Source: Candidatus Zipacnadia bacterium
Lineage (GTDB): Bacteria > Armatimonadota > Zipacnadia > Zipacnadales > Zipacnadaceae
Reading direction: 5' to 3'
DNA: 6,803 nt
NCBI GenBank assembly: GCA_029821215.1
Contig: JALGTV010000188.1
Span: 1-6,803, forward strand
The notes under the pieces are model-generated. The model worked only from the letters and a program-made list of their open reading frames with translations, was not told the DNA's origin and did not search any database. Every line of letters begins with the position of its first letter. Positions within the stretch are counted from its first letter, which is position 1. Shown here in pieces: positions 1-5,839 of the stretch. The translations under genes and the position numbers were made by a program.

Positions 1-715
1 TCATATAGGCGGCGTCCTCAGCATCTACCGGCAGCCGCTGACCCGAACCATCGGGAGCCGGTCGGTCGGGATAAGCAATGGTGGTGGTACAGCAAATAGA
101 CTCATAGTCACCGGCCAGCATGTGTATTAGGTCAAGGAGGTGGGAGCCCAGATCATTGATGACTCCGCCGCCGGCCTGTCGGGACAGCTTCCACTTCAAG
201 GGCGCTTCGGGATCAACGTTGCTACTATGCAGGTACACGCCGCGCAGAGCCAGTACCCGACCAACAAAGCCTTCGTTTATTAGCTCGTGCGCTCTTATAG
301 TTGCCGGAAAGAAGCGAGTATGGAAGACCATCTGAGCAGTACCTTCATAAGCGGGCAGCAACTCCTGGACCTCCTGTGCCTCCGTCATATTAACTACCAG
401 GGGTTTGTGGCAGTAAATGTGCTTATTGTGGGCTATGGCCGAGAGCAGCTCTTCTCGGTGCAGGTGATTGGGTGTACAGATGTGCACCACATCAATGTCA
501 GAACTCTCGGTAATCTGGCGGAAGTCCGTGCTGGCCTCCTCAAAACCCAGTAACTGCCGGGTGCGCTCGGCCTTCTCCGTGGTCCGATGACAAATCCTGC
601 GGAGGCGAAACTTGACTGGCACCGGATCGTAGTAAAGATGCAGATTAATATAACCGTGAACGTCGGTGCGGGCCATGAACCCGCCCCCAATCAGGCCCAC
701 GTTTACTGTCTTCAT
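1..715 (-). CDS. Gfo/Idh/MocA family oxidoreductase, N-terminal part (cut by window edge)
   Basis: This is an NAD(P)-dependent sugar dehydrogenase or oxidoreductase of the Gfo/Idh/MocA family, probably cytoplasmic. Only 238 codons are inside the window; family members usually have 330-390. The Rossmann fold opens with VGLIGGGFMA (residues 6-15), the dinucleotide-binding glycine motif. Next come IDVVHICTPNHLH (74-86), typical of the second half of the fold, and CHKPLVVN (102-109), the site of the family's EKP motif, here with His in place of Glu. GGGVINDLGSHLLD (182-195) is the family's catalytic-domain signature with the conserved Asp188 and His192. The ATG at 715 is chosen because AAGGAG (725-730 on the minus strand) lies 9 nt upstream and the Rossmann strand begins at once. 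The substrate cannot be read from sequence; a sugar or inositol-like compound is likely. The nearby rhamnosidase-like gene suggests glycan catabolism, but IS debris separates the two, so an operon is unlikely. Confidence 0.93.
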   Translation of the reverse strand, partial: MKTVNVGLIGGGFMARTDVHGYINLHLYYDPVPVKFRLRRICHRTTEKAERTRQLLGFEEASTDFRQITESSDIDVVHICTPNHLHREELLSAIAHNKHIYCHKPLVVNMTEAQEVQELLPAYEGTAQMVFHTRFFPATIRAHELINEGFVGRVLALRGVYLHSSNVDPEAPLKWKLSRQAGGGVINDLGSHLLDLIHMLAGDYESICCTTTIAYPDRPAPDGSGQRLPVDAEDAAYM

Positions 716-1225
716 TATCGGTATCTCCTTGAGATTCTGTGCACGTGCCGGGATATGCACTAAACACAATCATCAGCTGCGGGCCACAGCCACACGTGTA
801 GCCACCACAGCCCCCATGAATCCGGTAAATGATAGCCCTTCCTAACGAAAAGATAGGCGCCATTCTTGGCGTGGCTATGTAACCATAAAATTTCGTGGTC
901 GGCACATGAATTCCTTGCCCCTACCCTGGTTCTTGATAGTTCGTTGTCTTGCGCAGGAGATAGCGGATGCTGCGGTGAACTATATTAGGTGTTAATACAA
1001 TTGTGTCCCAATGGGAAAAAGGGATATTATGTCGCTATAACAAGATGTGGCTCCTCACAGGCCAACCCGAACGGGCATGTTGAATGGGATATCATCAACC
1101 AGATGTGGTCACCTCAGCTCATGCTATCGCTGCCGCCGGGTTGGACAGCCAGTTTTGCCTATAGTTACCACCCCACAAATTGTGCCGGTGACCTCGCCTG
1201 CAACTAAGCGAAGTTCGCCTGAAGA
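716..1225. other. Intergenic region upstream of the oxidoreductase, no gene recognised
   Basis: About 510 bp separates the oxidoreductase start from the IS-derived debris. Short open frames exist on both strands (for example 989-1207 plus and 645-905 minus), but none has a recognisable family, a ribosome binding site or a reliable start. The part nearest the gene holds its Shine-Dalgarno sequence and an imperfect palindrome (GTGCA...TGCAC near 740-760) that could be a regulatory site. A weak promoter candidate is listed separately. Confidence 0.5.
982..1011 (-). promoter_or_regulatory. Weak sigma-70-like promoter candidate for the oxidoreductase
   Basis: On the minus strand TTGGGA (1011-1006) is followed after 18 nt by TAATAT (987-982). 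The -10 is good and the -35 mediocre. It would give a leader of about 260 nt before the oxidoreductase ATG. AT-rich intergenic DNA produces such matches by chance, so this is a candidate only. Confidence 0.25.
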
Positions 1226-1660
1226 ATGGCATTGGACAACATCAGCCGAGAACATCAGACTGTACAGTGGTTGACTATGGGCGCGATTGGGGTAGCAGTC
1301 GCGCTGTTGGTCTATGGGGCATTCCTGGGCGCGACACGCGCTCAGCACGATCAAACCGGCCAGAAGGTACGCCGGCTGCATGAGGCCTGCTATGCCGCCG
1401 CCTTCGTTTTGCTCAGCTTGCTGCGCCGTCACCTATCTGATACCGAATTGGCCGACGCTCAGGTGGGCACCATCCAGAGAAAGCTTCTCAAGCTGGGAGT
1501 ACTGGTCAAAGAAGCCTGCCGGCGAGTGGGGCTGCCGTTCGACAAGCTCACGGCCCTGAGCACGCCGAAGGGAGCTTTGCTTGTGGCTGCCCCCCACAGC
1601 AGCTGGGGCCGCTGCTGTGGGAGCGCGCCTGTGCGCGGCACCCGGCTAACCGACCGCTGA
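1226..1660 (+). pseudogene. Probable remnant of a DDE transposase C-terminus (IS1380-like), fused to unrelated N-terminal codons
   Basis: The open frame has 144 codons. From about residue 50 it carries ACYAAAFVLLSLLRRHL, TELADAQVGTIQRKLLKLG and VKEACRRVGLPF. This order (an AAAYVLL-x-LRR helix, then TELA-x-AQ-x-x-T-x-R-x-KLLK-x-G, then a RRV-hydrophobic end) is how I recall IS1380-type transposases ending. No DDE residues are present, because everything upstream of the C-terminal tail is missing. The first ~40 residues do not fit that family; they contain a hydrophobic stretch (MGAIGVAVALLVYGAFLGA, 18-36) that could pass for a membrane helix. No good Shine-Dalgarno sequence precedes the ATG. 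The last ~30 codons overlap two GC-rich hairpins. The simplest reading is a decayed insertion-sequence tail joined to unrelated sequence; the alternative is a small unknown membrane protein. The family call is from motif memory, with no search behind it. Confidence 0.45.
1593..1637. repeat. Two tandem GC-rich inverted repeats (hairpins)
   Basis: The first is a perfect 11-bp stem, CCCACAGCAGC (1593-1603) and GCTGCTGTGGG (1611-1621), with a 7-nt loop. Two bases later comes a second stem, CGCGC (1624-1628) and GCGCG (1633-1637), with a 4-nt loop. No T-tract follows on either strand, so an ordinary intrinsic terminator is not supported. They lie at the 3' end of the transposase-like remnant and may be a subterminal IS structure or a REP-like element. 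Confidence 0.7.
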
Positions 1661-1854
1661 CCCTCACATCAGCCCCCAAAGCCCTGCCCAGGCCTCACTG
1701 CCTCTCGAGGGGTGATTTTGACCACGAACCTACCCCCCAAACCACCCCAATCACCCAGCCAACACTCTATCCAGTCCTCCATTGCTTGATGTGACCCCAA
1801 ATCTTCGCATTAACTGCCTTTGAATGCCATCCTCAGCGGCTTCATGAATTAAGC
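1661..1854. other. Non-coding, C-rich stretch between two IS remnants
   Basis: The plus strand is markedly pyrimidine-rich, with several C-runs around 1725-1760. I see no gene, ribosome binding site or terminator. It lies between the plus-strand transposase tail and the minus-strand transposase head, and is probably decayed mobile-element DNA. Confidence 0.4.
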
Positions 1855-2051
1855 GGGCTAACCATCATCTGCGGATCGTAGGCCGGCTAGCCGCCGCGGT
1901 CAGAGTGGTAATCATCGTAGATCTGGCAAAGATCCAGCTCCCCGACCACATCACCGATAAAATAGGCCAGATGGTTCTCTTCCAGCCAGTCATTGAGGTC
2001 AAGCGGCAACAGCAACTGCTGATCCGGACGATAGTCTTTGAACCTTTTCAC
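1855..2051 (-). pseudogene. N-terminal fragment of an IS1182-type (DUF772) transposase, interrupted by an in-frame stop
   Basis: Reading from a GTG at 2051, the minus strand encodes 54 residues, beginning KRFKDYRPDQQLLLPLDL and continuing through DWLEENHLAYFIGDVV and YDDYHSDRGG, to a TAG at 1889-1887. After the stop the same frame continues PAYDPQMMV and then loses similarity. This matches the start of IS1182/IS5-group transposases that carry the DUF772 domain, whose heads read roughly DYxPxQxxLLPxxLxxWLPxxHLAYFxxDVVxxLDL, followed by a G-Q-P-x-YDPxMM motif. The TAG stands where that motif has Gln, so a CAG-to-TAG change is likely. Intact members have about 400-550 residues; the whole catalytic part is missing here. 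It cannot encode an active transposase. The 50 bp upstream, up to repeat copy A, is probably the IS end. Confidence 0.8.
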
Positions 2052-2272
2052 GATACCCCATCATAACATATTTTAGCTCTGACAAGAAGTTCTCCGACAG
2101 GCTGCTATAACGTGGGTAGTACTTGAACTATTATTCTGTAGCAATGGTGATTGGGCTTATGCAAGGCGAGCATAGTACCTAAGCCAGCCTTTTCGGAATG
2201 ATCTATGAAAACCTAATTCCAGCTGATCATGTGTTACGTAGGCAGGATTTGCTTGGTAACTGACACCACTTC

Positions 2273-2389
2273 TCACCGTTTGGTGGTTACGATAAGAAAG
2301 TAGGGCACATGGATGAAGACTGACCATGTGCCCTGCTTGTGTCCCAGGCGGGAGGCGATGGCCCCGGCCGTCTCCTGCTCGGCGGCGCT
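2273..2389 (-). pseudogene. Duplicated C-terminal fragment of a class I methyltransferase
   Basis: Thirty-eight codons, SAAEQETAGA through IHVPYFLIVTTKR and a TGA, match the last 38 residues of the methyltransferase remnant near 5251-5367 at all but one position (Thr instead of Ala four residues from the end). No start codon or upstream domain belongs to it. The preceding sequence is the rhamnosidase gene, which runs through the same DNA in another frame. It is a non-functional 3' fragment carried by repeat copy A. Confidence 0.85.
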
Positions 2390-4881
2390 CGAGATAGCCA
2401 GAAGGTGCCTATGCAACGGTAGCAAATACTCCCATTACTCAAGAAAGCTGCAGTGAGCCGTTGGAAGCTTTCTGCACTTGGACACCTCGTCACAGTTCTG
2501 CCTTCCGGTTCAACCTGGCAAGCCAACCCGTTGACCAGGACAACCGGTGCGTCGCGGCGGTAGACGGGCGCTGCGATCTCTACCGCCATCTCCGCTGGCC
2601 ATGCGAGCTCCATTTGAAAACGGACTCCATCGTCACCCCGTTGCCAGCAAACTTCCACCGGCCCGAGCGGCGTCGGTACGATGCCTCGTGCCCAGCGCAA
2701 ATCGGCTGGCTGCGGCGCAATCCGTGTTAGAGCGAAGCCAGCCTCAATGGGCTGTACACCCAATACGTGTGCTGGTAAGCTGTAGACTGGCCCGGCACAG
2801 AATCCATGGCAAAGGCTCCACATTCGGTCGGGCAACTGCCCAGGCGGAGTCTCGGGATCAAACACCTCCCAGAAAGCAGTTGCTCCGCGTTGAATCATCC
2901 CACCCCAATATTCGCGAATACGCTCGACCGCCTCCGTGGGTCTTCCGGCGGCGAAGAGTGCCTCAGTTACATAGTAGTTCATATACCCAGCCCTTACCTG
3001 GGGAGCCAGGCCAGGGTCGAGTAGCACCGCGAGCGTTCCTGACTTGCGCCCTTGCGGTACGAGACCACAGTATAGCATCAAGCCATTGGTTATCTGATTG
3101 AGCTGCTCCCCGGACTTGGTGCTCTTCTGAATATCCGGAGTTGCTCGGCGGACCGGTTCGCCATTGTCTCCCAGGCAATCTACATAGCCTTGGAGGGCGT
3201 TGCTCCAGTACAACTCGTCAACGGCTTCTGCCAGCCGCTCAACACGATGAGTGAGCTCCTCAGCCAGGTCAGCATTCCCCACAGCTAGAGCCATCTTTCT
3301 CGCTGCTACCAGAGCATGGTGGTACAAACACTGGACAGCCAGTACCTGTCCGTTCTGGTCAATGCCGGCCAGGTTGTCAACAAAATCAAACCGCTGGTCC
3401 GTAGGCAACTGCTGCATCAGCCCGCGCTCATCGTGCCAGGAGTGATACCACCCCAGCAAGTGCTTCAAGTTATCCCACAAGTCCCCAACCAGCGACAGAT
3501 CACCGCTGTGCTGCCAATATTCGGCCAGGGCAATCAGCCATAAGGCAGGCCATTCAGGGATTATGGATAGCTGGCTGGGGGCAGGACCACACGTGGGAAT
3601 AGCACCGTCGTTACATTGGATGCGGGCCAGTGCCACCAAAGAGTGCCGTGCTAACTGGTAGTCGCCGAAAGCGTAGTAAGCCAGCAGTGCAGACACCCGG
3701 AGATCGCCACAGTACAGAGTCTGCTCGCGGAAGGGGCAATCTTCAAAGTGATCGTGCATGTTCATCTGCAGCGTCCAGCGTCCTACCTCCCAGATACGAT
3801 TGAGAGCCGTGTCATTGCACGAAAACTCTCCCAGTTCTTTGACCGGATAGGTGACCAGCTCAAACCATGCTTGGCGTAGCTTAAGTGGTGCAGGCAGGTC
3901 GCGACATGTCAGCATAACATATCGCCCGAACCGTCGCTCATAAGGCTGATAATGCTGCGGTCCTGGGCGCAGCAAGAGTCGGTCAATGCGAGTCAGGTCG
4001 AGGTCATCTCCGTAAGATATGTCAATCTGGCCGCCCTGGCAATCAGCCACTTCCAGGTGAAAACGTCCGACAACCGGCCGCCCGAAGTCAAGCAATATCT
4101 GCGCGTCGAAATCGTCGTTAAGTGGAAAGATCTCCGTAACTTGCTGGTCGCCGCAGGCAAGAGCCTGAGGATTTTCAATATCATGTTCGCTAAAGCCATA
4201 CGCGCAACCACTGAGATGTCCAAAAACATTCACTGGCCAAACTGGCTCACTGGTGGAGTGAGGTATATCGCGGGGAATTAAATTCTCCCAAGGAGTTGTT
4301 GGCACTGAGCCTAAAACCTGAGGCGTCTTCCAGGCGCTGTCGTCGAAATCGAGCTCTTTCCAGCCATGAGGCTCCTGAGTTGCGTCATAGACTTCTTTGT
4401 AGTCCTGCCGATGGCTAGTGGTAAAGCCCGTATCCACACTATATTGAGGCGCGCGCGCCACACGCCATGAATCATCACTAACGACGGTCGCTGTACTCCC
4501 ATTCGCCAACTGCGCTGTGATCTTTACAATCAGCCCACCCCTGCCCGGCGTCTGGTGCAGGATTCCGGGATGCTCGGTACCATGATTGTAGGCGTGCAGC
4601 GCGACGACGTTGTCGCCGCGGCGGACTATCTCGGTCACATCGTATTGGTCATAGTATTGCCATTTCGGGTAGGAACGGACCGGTCCCCTTCCGATCCATT
4701 GGCCATTGATATACAGCTCGTAGGCATTATTAGCGCTGATCATCAAAGTGGCTTGTATAACTTCTGCGTCCAATGAGAAGACTTTGCGGGCCAACATATG
4801 AAAGTTATACATTTTTTCTTGCACAGGGTGCCAAATCCACAGTGCCTCGCGCCACAACGTCTTATCATGATTAGCGGCCAT
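2287..4881 (-). CDS. GH78-like alpha-L-rhamnosidase with an out-of-frame fused C-terminus
   Basis: This 864-residue glycoside hydrolase is predicted to remove terminal alpha-L-rhamnose from glycosides or oligosaccharides. No signal peptide or membrane helix is seen, so it is probably cytoplasmic and acts on imported substrate. Residues ~25-200 form an N-terminal beta-sandwich (LMISANNAYELYINGQWIGRGP), ~255-345 a second beta domain, ~350-705 the (alpha/alpha)6 barrel, and ~708-800 the C-terminal beta domain. FEDCPFREQTLYCGD (379-393) places Asp381, Glu386 and Asp393 with the spacing of the acidic triad of GH78 enzymes such as Bacillus RhaB (D567, E572, D579). Glu672 in TAFWEVFDPE fits the general base. 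GGAGG (4887-4891) lies 5 nt before the ATG, and a strong promoter is upstream. Residues 832-864 are read from repeat copy A in a different frame from its original methyltransferase coding, so the tail is not native. The catalytic domain looks intact. Activity on another sugar is possible. Confidence 0.88.
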   Translation of the reverse strand: MAANHDKTLWREALWIWHPVQEKMYNFHMLARKVFSLDAEVIQATLMISANNAYELYINGQWIGRGPVRSYPKWQYYDQYDVTEIVRRGDNVVALHAYNHGTEHPGILHQTPGRGGLIVKITAQLANGSTATVVSDDSWRVARAPQYSVDTGFTTSHRQDYKEVYDATQEPHGWKELDFDDSAWKTPQVLGSVPTTPWENLIPRDIPHSTSEPVWPVNVFGHLSGCAYGFSEHDIENPQALACGDQQVTEIFPLNDDFDAQILLDFGRPVVGRFHLEVADCQGGQIDISYGDDLDLTRIDRLLLRPGPQHYQPYERRFGRYVMLTCRDLPAPLKLRQAWFELVTYPVKELGEFSCNDTALNRIWEVGRWTLQMNMHDHFEDCPFREQTLYCGDLRVSALLAYYAFGDYQLARHSLVALARIQCNDGAIPTCGPAPSQLSIIPEWPALWLIALAEYWQHSGDLSLVGDLWDNLKHLLGWYHSWHDERGLMQQLPTDQRFDFVDNLAGIDQNGQVLAVQCLYHHALVAARKMALAVGNADLAEELTHRVERLAEAVDELYWSNALQGYVDCLGDNGEPVRRATPDIQKSTKSGEQLNQITNGLMLYCGLVPQGRKSGTLAVLLDPGLAPQVRAGYMNYYVTEALFAAGRPTEAVERIREYWGGMIQRGATAFWEVFDPETPPGQLPDRMWSLCHGFCAGPVYSLPAHVLGVQPIEAGFALTRIAPQPADLRWARGIVPTPLGPVEVCWQRGDDGVRFQMELAWPAEMAVEIAAPVYRRDAPVVLVNGLACQVEPEGRTVTRCPSAESFQRLTAAFLSNGSICYRCIGTFWLSRAPPSRRRPGPSPPAWDTSRAHGQSSSMCPTFLS
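2302..2334. repeat. Perfect 11-bp inverted repeat inside repeat copy A
   Basis: AGGGCACATGG (2302-2312) and CCATGTGCCCT (2324-2334) are complementary around an 11-nt loop. Beyond one mismatch, two further base pairs extend the stem. The same structure occurs in copy B. On the minus strand it lies in the codons for GTWSVFIHVP, so it may be a by-product of coding sequence. Only a weak T-rich stretch (ACTTTCTT) follows it. Confidence 0.8.
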
Positions 4882-4986
4882 TTTTGCCTCCGGAACTAAG
4901 CCTTACTATTTGCCTTTTGCCTACTTCTATGAGACCGTTGAGAAAAAAGTCTGTGATCGCTGACTGACTGTCCCATCTTAGATACA

Positions 4987-5015
4987 AAGCTGTAATGCAA
5001 TCAGATTGACAGCTT
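4987..5015. promoter_or_regulatory. Palindrome in the rhamnosidase leader, possible operator
   Basis: AAGCTGT (4987-4993) and ACAGCTT (5009-5015) are perfect inverted arms. Nested inside, CAATC-A-GATTG (4998-5008) is a second dyad, slightly off-centre relative to the outer arms. The element begins about 25 nt downstream of the predicted transcription start, a typical position for a repressor site. In RNA it could also form a leader hairpin. No known regulator motif is recognised. Confidence 0.45.
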
Positions 5016-5044
5016 CAAGAGGCTGGTGCAAAAGACAGTCATAC

Positions 5045-5071
5045 ATTATAGCAGGGCGGGCTTCCTGTCAA
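5045..5071 (-). promoter_or_regulatory. Sigma-70-type promoter of the rhamnosidase gene
   Basis: On the minus strand a perfect TTGACA (5071-5066) is followed after 15 nt by a perfect TATAAT (5050-5045), preceded by TG as in an extended -10. The spacer is shorter than the usual 17, which the extended -10 could offset. Transcription would start near 5038 and give a leader of about 155 nt. The promoter lies 12 bp inside the boundary of repeat copy B, so the gene carries its own promoter and does not depend on the broken methyltransferase transcript. Confidence 0.7.
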
Positions 5072-5082
5072 GAGGCCAGTGG

Positions 5083-5367
5083 GCTATAATCGTCGGTAGT
5101 ACTTGAACATTATTCTGTAGCAATGCTGATTGGGCTTATGCAAAGCGAGCATAGTACCTAAGCCAGCTTTTTCGGAATGATCTATGAAAACCTAATCCTA
5201 GTTGATTATGTGTTGTGTAGGCAGAATTGCCTGCTGACTTCCACCGCTTTTCACCGCTTGGTGGCTACGATAAGAAAGTAGGGCACATGGATGAAAACTG
5301 ACCATGTGCCCTGCTTGTGTCCCAGGCGGGAGGCGATGGCCCCGGCCGTCTCCTGCTCGGCGGCGCT
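5083..5367. repeat. Direct repeat copy B (~285 bp) spanning the methyltransferase 3' end and downstream DNA
   Basis: This is the partner of 2104-2389 in the same orientation. Here the repeat is continuous with the rest of the methyltransferase, so copy B appears to be the original context and copy A the displaced one. The coding end (about 5268-5367) is almost identical between copies, while the non-coding 5083-5267 part holds about 20 differences. Together the two copies frame the rhamnosidase gene and its promoter. Confidence 0.95.
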
Positions 5368-5830
5368 AAGGGGCAAATCGTCAAGCAGCCGCACTGCCTC
5401 CGGCTGGGCGGGCTGGGGCAGGTGCACCAGTTCCACCCAAACATCTAAGCTGGCCCGCTCACAAATCCCGGCCAGCTTCCGGCCCACCGTCGGATCCGCT
5501 CCCGCCCGCCGCAGGCCAGCCAGCCACAACTTCTGCAGGCCCAGGGCCGGGTGCTCCATCATCCCGCCATAGTCAGGCTCAATGGCTACCAATGGCGGCT
5601 ACGCAGGGGACGTTTTTGACAGTCTGGCGGAGAGGAGTTATATGGCGATCCAGGCCGACGACAGTCCCCCGGGCGCGGCGCTGCAGTTCGGTGGTTATTA
5701 TACCCTGTCCGCAGCCAGCTTCCAGAATGCGGCGGCGCAGCCCAATACTGGCCCGGCGCAGAGCGCGCGATCGCGGGCCAGCCAGCCATTCAGCCAATAT
5801 TTGAGACTGGGCCAGCGTCGGCAGGTCAGG
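5251..5830 (-). pseudogene. Class I SAM-dependent methyltransferase, broken by internal deletion and frameshift
   Basis: Two minus-strand frames together make a recognisable methyltransferase. The first (from about 5830, TTG at 5797) reads LPTLAQSQILAEWLAGPRSR, then RRRILEAGCGQG, the glycine-rich SAM-binding motif I (5702-5725), then VVGLDRH, whose Asp fits the ribose-binding acidic residue. It ends at a TGA near 5579. The second frame, to 5251, picks up with LVAIEPDYGGMMEH, the strand usually found after the RPGG turn, and continues to IHVPYFLIVATKR. Between these motifs I count about 25 residues where such enzymes usually have about 70, so motifs of the central Rossmann half are deleted and the frame has changed. 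The N-terminus is also unclear: the membrane protein's TGA is in the same frame, and an EHPVL-like stretch occurs in another frame, hinting at a second lesion. Spacing suggests it once formed an operon with that upstream gene. The substrate is unknown. Confidence 0.75.
5280..5312. repeat. Perfect 11-bp inverted repeat inside repeat copy B
   Basis: AGGGCACATGG (5280-5290) and CCATGTGCCCT (5302-5312) form the same stem as in copy A; the 11-nt loop differs from copy A at one base. It lies within the last codons of the methyltransferase remnant, about 27 nt before its stop codon. Confidence 0.8.
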
Positions 5831-5839
5831 ACGGGATGC

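Larger units (their letters stand above)
2104..2389. repeat. Direct repeat copy A (~286 bp), derived from a methyltransferase 3' end
   Basis: This copy matches 5083-5367 in the same orientation, at about 92% identity by eye, with a few 1-nt indels. The outer limits are clear: GCTATAA on the left, and GGCGGCGCT on the right, after which the copies diverge at once. About 100 bp at the right end (2290-2389) differ at only one position; nearly all changes fall in the left, non-coding part. Read on the minus strand, the right part encodes the last 38 residues of the methyltransferase (SAAEQETAGAIAS to VTTKR, stop at 2275-2273). Its left boundary meets the IS1182-type remnant, which probably truncated it. 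Confidence 0.95.

Noticed and set aside
989..1207. A 72-codon plus-strand frame starting at GTG, with reasonable-looking composition
   Set aside because: No ribosome binding site, no recognisable family, and it overlaps the candidate promoter region of the minus-strand oxidoreductase.
1124..1432. Minus-strand frame with a lipoprotein-like stretch (LLAGLIVLSAC)
   Set aside because: It is the antisense of the transposase-like plus-strand frame, the lipobox-like stretch is internal, and nothing else supports a gene.
1593..1621. The hairpin as an intrinsic terminator
   Set aside because: No run of T follows on either strand.
2060..2085. Promoter TTGTCA...TATGAT ahead of the transposase fragment
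   Set aside because: The spacer is only 14 nt and the -35 is imperfect; support is too weak to list.
2104..2389. The 286-bp repeat as an insertion sequence or MITE
   Set aside because: It has no terminal inverted repeats or target duplications that I can see, and one half is plainly methyltransferase coding sequence.
2547..3101. 184-codon plus-strand frame inside the hydrolase gene
   Set aside because: It is antisense to strongly conserved GH78 coding sequence and its product is Arg/Pro/Ser-rich with no recognisable domain.
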